Source: Candidatus Mediterraneibacter stercoripullorum
Lineage (GTDB): Bacteria; Bacillota; Clostridia; Lachnospirales; Lachnospiraceae
Reading direction: 5' to 3'
NCBI GenBank assembly: GCA_019115765.1
Contig: DXCZ01000003.1
Coordinates: 1-51,449, forward strand
Length of the DNA stretch: 51,449 nt
Position numbers and translations under genes: made by a program. Below the pieces are notes generated by a model that saw only the letters and a list, made by a program, of their open reading frames with translations, was not told the origin of the DNA and made no database searches. Positions 41,012-50,486 of the stretch are shown here, in pieces (position 1 is the stretch's first letter; every line of letters starts with the position of its first letter).

Positions 41012-43244
41012 AGGATATGGACGGCTGACAGGAATCCTCCTTCTTTTGATCCTGGTGACCGGGGGCATGACGGCGGATATGGTCCGGGCGGAAGGTGAGA
41101 CGGATGTGATGTCAGATATTCAGCAGGAATCATCCGAAGAAAATGAAGAAAAAACAGAAGAAAAAGAGGAGAAAACAGAAGAACAGGGAGAAAGCGGAGA
41201 TAAGGATGAGGAGAAAACAGAAGAACCGCCGCCGCAGAAATACGTGATGCCTGCTGTGCATTGCCCGGAAGTGCCTGCAGGCAGGAGTTGGTACAGCGCT
41301 CCTCCTGTAATAACGATCACACACTATGACAAACACGCTGTCACCAAATATACGGCCACAAATGCAGAGAACGAGAGGAAGGAAGATATTCTCAAAATTG
41401 AACCTGCAGAGTCTGCCGAGGCAAATGAAAATGTAGAAGAAGGAAAAGAGGCAGTGAAGGCAGGATCAGGGCTTTCTGACGGAGAGACTGTATCTGCGGT
41501 CCTGGAAAAAGAATTTTGGAAAGAAGGGGAGAATACACTGACTGTCCGGATGGAAAGCGTGGAAGGTGAAGAATTATACCGCAAAGATATTACGATTTCG
41601 GTAGATTTAAGTAATCCGGACCAGTTATCGCTGGAGTATTCCCGCCCTCTGAAAGAGGGAATCCTGTACTCGGCATCAGAATTTACGGTTCATGCAGAGG
41701 CGGCGGATACCATATCAGGTGTGGAAAAGATTGTTTATCATCTTGATGAAGGAAGAGAAGGCGTGATAGAAGGTGAGACAGGGCTGATCCACATACCAGC
41801 AGGATATGCGGGCATGATCGAGGCATATGCTGTGGACCGGTCAGGAAGGAAAGGAGAAACAGTAGAGTCGGCATACATAATATGTGAAGACCAGTCTCCG
41901 GAAATCAGACTGGATGCTCCGGACGGACTCGAGGCATGGTACCGCGATAAGGTTACGGCAGAGGTTCATGTAGAGGAAAAACAATCCTCCGGCGGAGCTG
42001 CATCAGGCATCGGGATGATTACCTGCTATATCGACAAGAAGATCGTGATGCAGGAAACATACGAGGCACCAGAAGCGGTATATGATAAAACATTTCAGCT
42101 GACAGTGTCACCGGATAGTCAGAAAGGAATATCTGAAATTGCAGTCCATGTGACAGACAGGGCCGGCAATCGTGCTGTGAAGTATGGGCAAATACACTTT
42201 GACAGTGAGGTCCCGTCTCTGACCATGGAAGGTGTGTATGATACATTGATCAGCAGCGGTGAAGTAAAAGCCGTTTTTAAAGTGGAAGATTCCTGGCTTT
42301 CCGATGCCTCTTTGTATGTAAGATATACTGATGTGCAGGGAAACAGCAGTGACCTTATAAATCTCGATATGAACGAGTGGAATAAAAAAGAAAACGGAAT
42401 ATCGATCGAGGAAATATTTGAAAAAGACGGAAAATATGAATGCCGTGTTGTTGCTGAGGACAAAGCAAAAAACAGAGTGGAGAAAAATATAGGGTTTGTT
42501 ATTGATTCCGCCAGTCCTGTGATCCACTATGTGGATCAGATGGAAGGTCTTACAATCCCTTATTTCCAGTGGAACTACAGGAGTGAGGATATGATCAGAG
42601 ATTATTCAGAGTACTCATACCAGATCAGTTTAAACGGGAAACCCTACCTTCCAGGTTCGCGTATTACAGATGAGGGTGTCTCTCTTCTTGCGGTCAGAGC
42701 AGTGGATGCGGCAGGCAATCAGTCTCTGGCAGAGGCTGTATTCGAGATCGATCATACTCCGCCTGCCATCATCTGGGGCGATGAGATGAACGAAAAGATA
42801 TATAGAGACTGCGTGACGATGAGCGTATGGGTAGATGGCGCGGGAGAAAGGCTGAGAAAGGCCATGGTAAACGGAAAGTCCTGCCGGCTGAGCGCAGACA
42901 GCAGGATCTTTCAGTATGATATAGAGGAACCGGGGATTTATCATGTACAGATCTCCGCGGAAGATCTTGCCGGGAACCGTTCGAGAGAAGAAGTGATATT
43001 TACAGTGAAAAGGCGGCAGAGCTTTGTGCAGAATCTCGTGAATCCAGTTATTGAGACGGTAGAGAAATATACAGGAAGGCAGACAGATCCTTCAGTCAGA
43101 GGATCTGAAGCGGAAAACGAGAGGAATTTTCCCGTTTGTGCGGCGGCAGCTATTCTGGCAGCTGTATGTCTTGTGCCGGCAGGATATTATATCGTTAAAA
43201 AGAATAAATGGGAAAATAGAGTTTCAGAAGAAAAAGATCCATAA
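40962..43244 (+). CDS. Secreted Ig-like-repeat surface protein
   Basis: A 760-residue protein with a very basic N-terminus and signal peptide (1-43), a Glu/Lys-rich linker (about 45-92), then several Ig-like or cadherin-like domains. Domain ends are marked by DRSGR, DRAGN, DKAKN, DAAGN and DLAGN. One transmembrane segment is near the C-terminus (about 730-748, PVCAAAAILAAVCLVPAGYYIV), followed by a short basic tail, and there is no LPxTG. The start is ATG at 40962 inside the previous gene, with GGAGAGGGGGAG upstream. The overlap and orientation make a two-gene operon. An adhesive or wall-spanning role is inferred. Confidence 0.8.
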   Translation: MKRMKKTKRRFRKHRNKGYGRLTGILLLLILVTGGMTADMVRAEGETDVMSDIQQESSEENEEKTEEKEEKTEEQGESGDKDEEKTEEPPPQKYVMPAVHCPEVPAGRSWYSAPPVITITHYDKHAVTKYTATNAENERKEDILKIEPAESAEANENVEEGKEAVKAGSGLSDGETVSAVLEKEFWKEGENTLTVRMESVEGEELYRKDITISVDLSNPDQLSLEYSRPLKEGILYSASEFTVHAEAADTISGVEKIVYHLDEGREGVIEGETGLIHIPAGYAGMIEAYAVDRSGRKGETVESAYIICEDQSPEIRLDAPDGLEAWYRDKVTAEVHVEEKQSSGGAASGIGMITCYIDKKIVMQETYEAPEAVYDKTFQLTVSPDSQKGISEIAVHVTDRAGNRAVKYGQIHFDSEVPSLTMEGVYDTLISSGEVKAVFKVEDSWLSDASLYVRYTDVQGNSSDLINLDMNEWNKKENGISIEEIFEKDGKYECRVVAEDKAKNRVEKNIGFVIDSASPVIHYVDQMEGLTIPYFQWNYRSEDMIRDYSEYSYQISLNGKPYLPGSRITDEGVSLLAVRAVDAAGNQSLAEAVFEIDHTPPAIIWGDEMNEKIYRDCVTMSVWVDGAGERLRKAMVNGKSCRLSADSRIFQYDIEEPGIYHVQISAEDLAGNRSREEVIFTVKRRQSFVQNLVNPVIETVEKYTGRQTDPSVRGSEAENERNFPVCAAAAILAAVCLVPAGYYIVKKNKWENRVSEEKDP

Positions 43245-43253
43245 AAAGGGAGG

Positions 43254-43287
43254 ATGCCGGGCAGCTGATCGGCTCAGCTCCCGGCAT
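43254..43287 (+). terminator. Possible terminator after the surface protein gene
   Basis: ATGCCGGG (43254-43261) pairs with CCCGGCAT (43280-43287), with an inner AGCTGA/TCAGCT stem. A T-run is lacking, so it may work only partly. The stretch 43288-43576 is AT-rich and without a credible gene. It includes an extended -10-like TGTTATAAA (43477-43485) and a TATAAT (43521-43526), neither with a good -35. Confidence 0.5.
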
Positions 43288-43576
43288 GTATTATGAAAAA
43301 GTTTATTCAAATAACTTCTTGGCGTCTTTTTAATGAATTTTTTTGTTTTCCTTTGATGGTTATAGTATATGCGGGAGAAATGAAGAAAACATGATAATAA
43401 AATGAAAGATTTTTAAATGATAAATGAACAAAATGTGAACGCATCAGAAAGGCATGTCAGTGGTATATTACATTTCTGTTATAAAACATCTTTTCTGATA
43501 GAGAACTGAAAAAATGATGTATAATAGTCGAAAAGCAGGCACGGGATACGATCCGGCAGAGAAGGGAGTGACACAA

Positions 43577-44242
43577 ATGAAGATCCTGATCGTAGAGGAT
43601 GACACAGAACTGGCCAGAGAGCTGGCCCTTTTGTGCAGAAAGTGGGGATTTAATGAGGAACGTGTGAAAGATTTTCAGAATATCCGTGAAGAATATCATA
43701 CATCTCACGCGGATCTTATCCTGATGGATATCAATCTGCCATATTTTGATGGTTTCTACTGGTGCGAGAAAATCCGGGAAATCTCCAGGGTACCGGTGCT
43801 GTTCCTCTCAAGCAGGGACCAGAACGCAGACAAGATCATGGGAATGGCCGCAGGGGGCGATGATTATGTGGAGAAGCCCTTTGATCCGGAACTACTTCTG
43901 GTCAAGATCCGATCCATGCTCAGAAGAACATATGAGTATACCGGGAGCGACAAGATATATATATCACAGGACATATATTATGAAAACGGCACTGTTGCCG
44001 GAAACGGCATGGAAAAAGAGCTTACAAGATCTGAGAATAAGATCATGTCTGTCCTTCTTTCTGAAAAGGGGAATGTTGTCAGCAGAGAACAGCTTATGCA
44101 GGCACTATGGAATACAGATGAATTTGTTACAGATGCTTCGCTTACTGTTCTGATCTCACGTTTGAGGAACAAGCTGAGAGAAGTATCGGGAGACAGAGAG
44201 ATTATCCATACGCGGAAAGGAATCGGGTATTATATCGGATGA
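43577..44242 (+). CDS. bceR: BceR-type response regulator (OmpR family)
   Basis: A 221-residue response regulator. The receiver has the acidic pair in VEDDTE, the phosphorylation site D51 (LMDINLP) and K100 (VEKPFD). The winged-helix DNA-binding domain ends in ISRLRNKLREV and TRKGIGYYI. The ATG at 43577 follows AAGGGAGTG. It is directly followed by its kinase with a 4-nt overlap, and then by the ABC transporter genes, an arrangement typical of Bce antimicrobial peptide modules. The trigger peptide is unknown. Confidence 0.88.
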   Translation: MKILIVEDDTELARELALLCRKWGFNEERVKDFQNIREEYHTSHADLILMDINLPYFDGFYWCEKIREISRVPVLFLSSRDQNADKIMGMAAGGDDYVEKPFDPELLLVKIRSMLRRTYEYTGSDKIYISQDIYYENGTVAGNGMEKELTRSENKIMSVLLSEKGNVVSREQLMQALWNTDEFVTDASLTVLISRLRNKLREVSGDREIIHTRKGIGYYIG

Positions 44243-45189
44243 TAAGAGTATATTTGTCGGAGAAGAAAGGCACGATACTTGCGGCAATCCTGTTTCCGCT
44301 TTTTTTCAGTATTTATTTTCTGTATCTGTGCGGTTCTCAGGTATACAGCGCAGATGTTCTATACTTGGACGGGGTGTATGCCGCAGGCGTTGTGATCCTG
44401 TTTCTTGTGGATTTCCGAAGATTCCGCAGGAAAAGCAGGCAGAAAGAGGATATGGAACAGGAGATAGAGTGCCGGAAGGAAGAGATTGCCGTTTTGAAGG
44501 AAGAGATCACGGAGCAGAATGACTATATTACGAGATGGCTGCATGAGGTAAAGGTTCCGTTGTCTGCTCTGGAACTGATGAATGGGCGGAACAGTGACGC
44601 GGAGCTGAAGAGGGAGATGCGTTTCTGTACAGAGAGGATCGGAATGCTGCTTCGTACCATGCTCATGTACGGGAAAATGGGCAGCATGGAAAATGACGTT
44701 ACTTTTACAGCGGTAAAACTGGAAGATGCAGTAAGAGAAACTGTTAAAAACCACTCCTTTTTCCTGATTCGGGGCGGATTTGAAATCAGAATGGAACTGG
44801 CCGGAATCAAGGTGTTTACTGATCGGAGATGGCTTGTATATATGCTGGATCAGATTACGGCAAATGCAGTGAAGTATAAGGCGGAGGAATCAGACAGGGT
44901 TCCAGAGATATTATTCCGTGGCAGGAGGATATCAGATGACGAGACAGAACTTATGGTCAGAGATAACGGCCGGGGAATAGCAGCAGAAGAAATGCCATAC
45001 CTCTTTGACCGTGGATATACCGGAGGAAATGTGAGAAACGGGGATTACCGTTCTACAGGAATGGGACTTTATTTTACAAGAAAGGCGGCAGACCGCCTTG
45101 GAGTAAAACTGGAAGTTCATTCGGAAGAAGGAAAATGGACCAGTTTTGTGTTTCGCTTTTATAATAATTATTCCATCAGGCATGAATAA
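44239..45189 (+). CDS. bceS: BceS-type intramembrane-sensing histidine kinase
   Basis: A 316-residue sensor kinase with two membrane spans (about 12-31 and 40-57) and only a very short external loop, which is the mark of BceS-like kinases. They do not sense the peptide directly but through the transporter. The phosphorylated His is H102 (RWLHEVKVPL). ATP-binding boxes are DQITANAVKYK, DNGRGI and STGMGLYF. Its start overlaps the response regulator stop by 4 nt. Confidence 0.9.
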   Translation: MIRVYLSEKKGTILAAILFPLFFSIYFLYLCGSQVYSADVLYLDGVYAAGVVILFLVDFRRFRRKSRQKEDMEQEIECRKEEIAVLKEEITEQNDYITRWLHEVKVPLSALELMNGRNSDAELKREMRFCTERIGMLLRTMLMYGKMGSMENDVTFTAVKLEDAVRETVKNHSFFLIRGGFEIRMELAGIKVFTDRRWLVYMLDQITANAVKYKAEESDRVPEILFRGRRISDDETELMVRDNGRGIAAEEMPYLFDRGYTGGNVRNGDYRSTGMGLYFTRKAADRLGVKLEVHSEEGKWTSFVFRFYNNYSIRHE

Positions 45190-45284
45190 CAGAAATGTTA
45201 GAAACGGTATGACTTTGTGAGGAGAACGTAAGGATTTTGATAACGCCTTTTGTTAGTATGAAAGAGTAAAGGAGGAGTTGCTCT

Positions 45285-46046
45285 ATGGAGAAAAAAATAT
45301 TAGAGATAAGAAATCTGACAAAAGGCTTCGGCAAGCGTGGCGGATATGAATCCCGGGTGATCAAGGGGATAAATATGGATGTGTATTCCGGTGATTTTAT
45401 TGCAGTGATGGGACCAAGCGGCGCAGGAAAGACTACTTTGCTGAATCTTCTGTCTACGATTGATAAACCGGATGGCGGAAGTATCATACTAGACAGAGAA
45501 GATCTTGTAAAGACGGGCAACAGACGCCTGTCTGAAATCCGGAGAGACAAGATTGGCTTTATCTTTCAGGAATATAACCTGCTTGATAATATGTCTCTGG
45601 AAGATAATATCGCGCTCCCTCTGTCTCTGAACGGGGTGAAAAGCAGGGAAGTGGAAATGCGGGTGAGAAAAATGGCAAATATGTTTGGGCTTGGGGAGCA
45701 TCTTAAAAAGTATCCGTATCAGCTTTCAGGAGGACAGAAACAGCGCGGGGCAAGTGCAAGAGCGCTTGTGACAGAACCGGAGATCCTGTTTGCCGACGAG
45801 CCTACAGGCGCACTGGATTCCAGGTCAAGCCGTGAACTTCTGATCAGTTTGAAAAATGCCAATGACAGCGGAAGGGCAACGATATTAATGGTGACTCATG
45901 ACGCTTACGCAGCAAGTTATGCCAAACAGGTCTATTTCCTGGCTGACGGTCAGATCCAGTGCAGGCTTGTCCGTAAAGAAGACAGAAAAGAGTTCTATGA
46001 GAAAATACTGGATCTTCAGATCTCGATGGGAGGTGAGCGGGAATGA
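45285..46046 (+). CDS. bceA: BceA-type ABC transporter ATP-binding protein
   Basis: A 253-residue ATPase. Walker A is GPSGAGKTT (43-51), the Q-loop reads FQEYNLL, the signature is LSGGQKQRG and Walker B is ILFADEPTGALDS, followed by VTHD. The Bce module removes peptide antibiotics from their lipid targets. The ATG at 45285 follows AAAGGAGGAG. A 95-nt gap after the kinase suggests an extra promoter that the response regulator could drive; no clear site is defined. It overlaps the permease gene by 4 nt. Confidence 0.92.
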   Translation: MEKKILEIRNLTKGFGKRGGYESRVIKGINMDVYSGDFIAVMGPSGAGKTTLLNLLSTIDKPDGGSIILDREDLVKTGNRRLSEIRRDKIGFIFQEYNLLDNMSLEDNIALPLSLNGVKSREVEMRVRKMANMFGLGEHLKKYPYQLSGGQKQRGASARALVTEPEILFADEPTGALDSRSSRELLISLKNANDSGRATILMVTHDAYAASYAKQVYFLADGQIQCRLVRKEDRKEFYEKILDLQISMGGERE

Positions 46047-47977
46047 GCCTTCTGAAACTTTCCTGCTCTAATTTCAGGAGAAGTGTACGGGAATATGCGG
46101 TCCTGATCATTTCGCTGGCTTTCTCGGTTTTTATATTCTTTAATTTTCAGAATGTGATTTATTCGGACGCAATGGATGTTCTGGCGAATATGAATAAAGA
46201 TTATATTGATATGGTGATCCAGGCTGCATCAGTAGTGTTTTCTGTGTTTATGCTTTTTTTTACATGGTATGCAACCAATGTATTTCTGAATCAAAGAAAA
46301 AAGGAAATCGGCATATATATATTTATGGGACTGGACAATACCAGGATAGGGAAGATGTATGCTCTGGAGGCTTTTTTTACAGGAATGACAGCATGGGCTG
46401 CCGGAACTGCGGCAGGAGCCGGTTTTTCGAAATTATTTCAGATGATGCTTTTAAAAATGGCTGATATCAGTGCTGACATCCGTTTCTCATTCTCGATCAC
46501 GCCGGTCCTGATCACGGCAGGAGTATTCTGGCTGATCTATGGACTGATGATCATAAAAGGGTATCGCTCTATTGTAAAGAGCAGTGTGCTTGATCTGCTC
46601 ACAGGTGCCAGAAAAGAGGAAATGAAGCCGGAAAGACCGGTGTGGGCCGCTGTTAAATCGGTGCTTGGAATGGCGGTACTTGTATCCGGCTATATCTGCT
46701 CTATGCATACCGGGGAAGAGGAAACCCTGCTCTTTGCGCTTGCAGCGGTAATACTGGTCATTGCGGGCATCTATCTGCTGTATAACGGGCTTATTCCATT
46801 TGCGGTCCGGAAAATGTGCGGGAATAAAAATTATCTCTATCAAAAGGAACATATCCTATGGGTAAACAGTCTGGCATACCGGATCAGGAAAAATTACAGG
46901 ATGTATGCTATCGTAACTGTTTTAATGACTGCCGCTGTAACTGTGCTGGGAACTGCTTTTGCAATGCAGCACAGGTATGATAAAATGGTACACTTTCAGG
47001 GAATGTACACCTATCAGGTGATCAGCTTCGGACCGGAGCTTGAACGATCAGAAATCATTCAGGGCATCGAGGAGAAAAACCAGGTGGAATATTCAAATGA
47101 ACTGACTATACTTGCCCTGCCTTCAGAGTACTTCGATACGATATACAAAAATGCAGGCTATGCCGTTGTGTCAGAATCGCAGATCAGACAGGCGGCGGAA
47201 GATGTGGGACTTGACTGGGATTACCCTGAGCTTGAACAGGATCAGGCGGTAGATCTGTCCCATGTGATGATCCTTTCCCTGCTCAGTCCGGATAAGACAA
47301 CAGTGATAAACGGCAAGGAGTATGACGTGCTGGCTACGGATGATACGGCATATCTGGGAGATCTGCAGAGATCGATGGATATCACTGTGCTCAGTGACAG
47401 CCAGTATGAGGAACTGAGGCCCTGTGGTTCTGAGATGAAGATCTACAATTTCAAAATTGCAGATTCAGATAATCCGAAGAATGTTGACGCGTCCGCAGAC
47501 TATATCCGTTCGCTTTCGCAGCAGCTGGAAGACGGGAGCTACGTAGTGGGAAGCAATATTATCTACCCGGAAAGTAATGAAGATAGTTACATCAGAGTAG
47601 CTTATTCCATCTGTGTATTTATGTTTGTGACGCTGATCCTTGCAGCAGGAAGCATAATTTTCCTAAAAGTGGGGAATGATGCGAGAGAGGACAGAGAAAG
47701 ATATACGATATTAAAAAAAATCGGTATTTCAGAAAAAGTCCTCTGGAGATCCGCAGGAAAGGAACTAAGCTTTACTTACTATTGTCCTTTTGTGCTCATG
47801 GCTGTCAGCTCCATTTTTGCCATCCGCGCCCTGGGCAGTGCGATGAGGGAGGATCTTACGTATGTTAACGTGATCAGTGCACTTTCAATCCTGATCCTGT
47901 TTACACTGATTTACCTTATCTCTCTGAGAAATTACGGAAAACTGGCAATTGAGAGGCGGTACGGCTACAAGTCGTGA
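46043..47977 (+). CDS. bceB: BceB-type FtsX-like permease
   Basis: A 644-residue membrane protein with FtsX-like architecture. There are about ten membrane spans and a large external domain of about 200 residues (about 320-510), which binds the target complex in known Bce systems. The last three spans are the FtsX domain. It partners with BceA. Its start overlaps bceA by 4 nt (ATGA). Two terminators follow. The substrate is a peptide antibiotic by family inference. Confidence 0.9.
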   Translation: MSLLKLSCSNFRRSVREYAVLIISLAFSVFIFFNFQNVIYSDAMDVLANMNKDYIDMVIQAASVVFSVFMLFFTWYATNVFLNQRKKEIGIYIFMGLDNTRIGKMYALEAFFTGMTAWAAGTAAGAGFSKLFQMMLLKMADISADIRFSFSITPVLITAGVFWLIYGLMIIKGYRSIVKSSVLDLLTGARKEEMKPERPVWAAVKSVLGMAVLVSGYICSMHTGEEETLLFALAAVILVIAGIYLLYNGLIPFAVRKMCGNKNYLYQKEHILWVNSLAYRIRKNYRMYAIVTVLMTAAVTVLGTAFAMQHRYDKMVHFQGMYTYQVISFGPELERSEIIQGIEEKNQVEYSNELTILALPSEYFDTIYKNAGYAVVSESQIRQAAEDVGLDWDYPELEQDQAVDLSHVMILSLLSPDKTTVINGKEYDVLATDDTAYLGDLQRSMDITVLSDSQYEELRPCGSEMKIYNFKIADSDNPKNVDASADYIRSLSQQLEDGSYVVGSNIIYPESNEDSYIRVAYSICVFMFVTLILAAGSIIFLKVGNDAREDRERYTILKKIGISEKVLWRSAGKELSFTYYCPFVLMAVSSIFAIRALGSAMREDLTYVNVISALSILILFTLIYLISLRNYGKLAIERRYGYKS

Positions 47978-48021
47978 GCGTGATGTTGCGGATTCATCTG
48001 ACCGCCGGAAAAAGAGAAAGT

Positions 48022-48047
48022 GACAGTCTTAGAGACTGTCCTTTTTC
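48022..48047 (+). terminator. Rho-independent terminator after bceB
   Basis: GACAGTCT (48022-48029) pairs with AGACTGTC (48033-48040), then CTTTTTCTATTT. Confidence 0.88.
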
Positions 48048-48061
48048 TATTTGGCAAAAGT

Positions 48062-48092
48062 AAAAGACCGATGGGGGAGCCATCGGTCTTTT
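48062..48092. terminator. Second, bidirectional terminator
   Basis: AAAAGACCGATG (48062-48073) pairs with CATCGGTCTTTT (48081-48092), with T-runs on both strands. It is a back-up to the terminator 20 nt upstream. Confidence 0.85.
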
Positions 48093-48120
48093 GAGGGGAG
48101 TATAAATAATTAATAAGGGG

Positions 48121-48144
48121 TTGTAGAAAGTAACCTTTCTACAA
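48121..48144. repeat. Perfect 10-bp inverted repeat upstream of the Asn-rich gene
   Basis: TTGTAGAAAG and CTTTCTACAA are separated by TAAC. A TATAAT box follows 7 nt later (48152-48157), so this may be an operator or a regulated promoter. The stretch 48145-48319 is AT-rich and otherwise empty. Confidence 0.6.
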
Positions 48145-48319
48145 TAGACAGTATAATATATGCAATTGGAAAAAGCAAGAAAAAATTAAAAAAACTATGG
48201 CAAATAATTACATTTTTTTTGGATTTCCGGGCAAAGAAGTTTTTGCAGTGAAAAAATGTATAAAAACACAGGAAAAAGAAACAATAAGGTTGTACCATAA
48301 AAACAGGAGGGAATATAAA

Positions 48320-48532
48320 ATGGCTAAGAATTACAGCAACACAAACAATGCAAACAGAAACTCAAATGCAAACAAGAATTCCAATTCGAACAAAAATGGA
48401 AGCAGCAATTCCTACTCCTCTTATGCTGATTCACAGAACAGAAATCAGAATGCTGCAAAGAACAGCAGAAACAATGCTGAGAAGAACTGTGGAAGAAACA
48501 TGAATGACTATGAGGAGTCGGACCGTTACTAA
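48320..48532 (+). CDS. Asn-rich small protein, SASP-gamma-like
   Basis: A 70-residue low-complexity protein in which Asn, Ser, Lys, Arg and Tyr dominate. It starts MAKNYSNTNNANRNSNANK and ends NDYEESDRY. The single Cys is at 57. It resembles gamma-type small acid-soluble spore proteins and similar Asn-rich Lachnospiraceae proteins. The ATG at 48320 has AGGAGGG 9 nt upstream; the frame extends to 48197 without a site. No sigma-G site was recognised upstream, so spore expression is only inferred. Confidence 0.65.
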   Translation: MAKNYSNTNNANRNSNANKNSNSNKNGSSNSYSSYADSQNRNQNAAKNSRNNAEKNCGRNMNDYEESDRY

Positions 48533-48605
48533 ACGGAATTCGAGTTGAAAAAGCCGTTTTTATGACGGAAAAGCCGGAAAGATAAAGGCAATCCGGTGCA
48601 TGAAT

Positions 48606-48665
48606 ACAGGGCAGAGCAGGGTTTGGACTGAAAAAAGTTTGAACTTTACTCTGCCCCTGTTTTAT
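48606..48665 (+). terminator. Terminator after the Asn-rich gene
   Basis: ACAGGGCAGAG (48606-48616) pairs with CTCTGCCCCTGT (48649-48660, one bulge), followed by TTTTAT. An inner AAAGTT/AACTTT stem is in the loop. Confidence 0.65.
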
Positions 48666-48708
48666 AGTAATATATACTACAGACAAAGTGTAAGGACGGA
48701 AGATATTC

Positions 48709-49875
48709 ATGGAGAAAATGGAATGGATCGCGCCCTGTCATTTCGGACTTGAGTCGGTGCTTAAGAAGGAAATCCGGGATCTTGGCTATGAGATCTCACA
48801 GGTGGAAGATGGGCGTGTGACTTTTTATGGCGGCATTGACGCTATGTGCAGAGCCAATGTATTTCTGCGGACGGCGGAGAGGATCCTGCTGAAAGCAGGC
48901 AGCTTTCGGGCAGTGACATTTGACGAACTGTTCGAACAGACGAAACAGATCCCGTGGGAGGATTATATCCCGAAGAACGGGAAGTTCTGGGTGGCGAAAG
49001 CCGCGTCGGTAAAGAGCCGGCTCTTCAGTCCGTCAGATATACAGTCTATTATGAAAAAGGCGATGGTGGAACGTCTGGGGAGCAGATACCATATTCAGTG
49101 GTTTCCGGAAGATGGAGCGTCTTATCCTGTCAGGGTATTTCTTATGAAGGATATCGTTACCGTAGGAATAGACACAACAGGCGTTTCTCTTCACAAGAGG
49201 GGATACAGGCCAGAAGCGGGAAAGGCTCCGATCGCTGAGAATCTGGCGGCGGCGCTGATCATGCTGACTCCATGGAAAGCAGACAGGATTTTTGTAGATC
49301 CATTCTGCGGAAGCGGTACTTTCCCGATCGAAGCTGCAATGATGGCAGCTAATATTGCGCCAGGCATGAATCGCTCTTTTACAGCTGAAAACTGGACGAA
49401 TCTGGCAGAGAAAAGATACTGGTATGATGCGGTAAATGAGGCGAATGACGGCATAAAGGAGGATATTGATCCGGATATACAGGGATATGATATTGATGGT
49501 GATGTGATCCGGCTTGCAAGAAAAAGTGCGGAGGCTGCCGGAGTGGGACATCTGATCCACTTCCAGCGCAGAGCTGTACAGGATTTGCGTCATCCCAAGA
49601 AATACGGCTTTATCGTGACTAATCCTCCATATGGAGAAAGGCTGGAGGAAAAGGAGAACCTTCCCCGGCTTTATCGGGAGTTTGGCGAGAGTTTCCGGAG
49701 ACTGGACAGCTGGTCGGCATATATGATAACCAGCTATGAAGATGCGGAGCGGTATTTTGGAAGAAAGGCAGACCGAAACAGAAAGATATATAATGGGATG
49801 CTGAAGACATATTTTTATCAGTTTTCGGGGCCCAGGCCTCCCAGGCAGAAAAAGACAGAAGGAACAGGAAAATGA
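48709..49875 (+). CDS. rlmL: THUMP-domain 23S rRNA (guanine-N2)-methyltransferase, RlmL-like
   Basis: A 388-residue class I RNA methyltransferase. The N-terminal ferredoxin-like plus THUMP region (about 1-165) begins EWIAPCHFGLESVLKKEI. The catalytic domain has the SAM motif VDPFCGSGTFPIEAAM and the NPPYGERL catalytic motif. It equals the N-terminal half of E. coli RlmL (YpsC in Bacillus). It starts at ATG 48709. It overlaps rdgB by 4 nt, the usual Firmicute order with a nucleotide-cleaning enzyme. Confidence 0.88.
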   Translation: MEKMEWIAPCHFGLESVLKKEIRDLGYEISQVEDGRVTFYGGIDAMCRANVFLRTAERILLKAGSFRAVTFDELFEQTKQIPWEDYIPKNGKFWVAKAASVKSRLFSPSDIQSIMKKAMVERLGSRYHIQWFPEDGASYPVRVFLMKDIVTVGIDTTGVSLHKRGYRPEAGKAPIAENLAAALIMLTPWKADRIFVDPFCGSGTFPIEAAMMAANIAPGMNRSFTAENWTNLAEKRYWYDAVNEANDGIKEDIDPDIQGYDIDGDVIRLARKSAEAAGVGHLIHFQRRAVQDLRHPKKYGFIVTNPPYGERLEEKENLPRLYREFGESFRRLDSWSAYMITSYEDAERYFGRKADRNRKIYNGMLKTYFYQFSGPRPPRQKKTEGTGK

Positions 49876-50486
49876 AAAGAAGAATAATATTTGCAACAGG
49901 TAATGAAAACAAGATGAAAGAAATCCGTATGATTCTTTCGGACCTGGGCATGGAGATCGTGTCCATGAAACAGGCGGGAGTTGATATAGATATTGTGGAA
50001 GACGGTATGAGTTTTGAGGAAAATGCCGAGATTAAGGCAAGAGCAGTGTCAAGGGTGCTGACGAATGATATTGTTCTGGCTGATGACTCGGGGCTTGAGA
50101 TTGACTATCTCGACAAAGCGCCCGGAATCTATTCTGCCAGATTTGCAGGAGAAGACACATCCTATGATATCAAGAACAGGATCCTTCTTGACCGCCTCGA
50201 AGGAGTGCCGGACGAAGAGAGGACCGCGCGGTTCGTCTGTGCAGTGGCAGCTGTATTTCCGGATGGCACGACATCCGTTGTACGCGAGACGATAGAGGGA
50301 AAGATCGCTCATGAGATCACAGGGGAGAACGGCTTCGGATATGATCCGATTTTCTATGTACCTGAGTATGGATGCACCACTGCTGAAATGGATCCGGAAC
50401 AGAAAAATCTTCTGAGCCACAGAGGAAAGGCCCTGCGTGCCATGAAGATCATTCTTGAGGAAAAGCTCAGAGAGGAAGAGTTATGA
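49872..50486 (+). CDS. rdgB: XTP/dITP diphosphatase RdgB
   Basis: A 204-residue Maf/HAM1-type pyrophosphatase that removes deaminated purine nucleotides such as dITP and XTP. Motifs are FATGNENKMKEI, VLADDSGLEIDYL, GFGYDPIFYVPEYG and LSHRGKALRAM. It is coupled to its neighbours by 4-nt overlaps on both sides. The length is normal. Confidence 0.95.
   Translation: MKRRIIFATGNENKMKEIRMILSDLGMEIVSMKQAGVDIDIVEDGMSFEENAEIKARAVSRVLTNDIVLADDSGLEIDYLDKAPGIYSARFAGEDTSYDIKNRILLDRLEGVPDEERTARFVCAVAAVFPDGTTSVVRETIEGKIAHEITGENGFGYDPIFYVPEYGCTTAEMDPEQKNLLSHRGKALRAMKIILEEKLREEEL

Noticed and set aside
39737-43244. A type VII secretion locus
   Set aside because: Only the EssB-like gene is present; no FtsK/SpoIIIE-type EssC, WXG100 or EssA-like gene is seen in the window.
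43293-43394. A 33-codon frame starting MKKFIQITSW
   Set aside because: There is no ribosome site and it lies in an AT-rich gap after a terminator-like hairpin.
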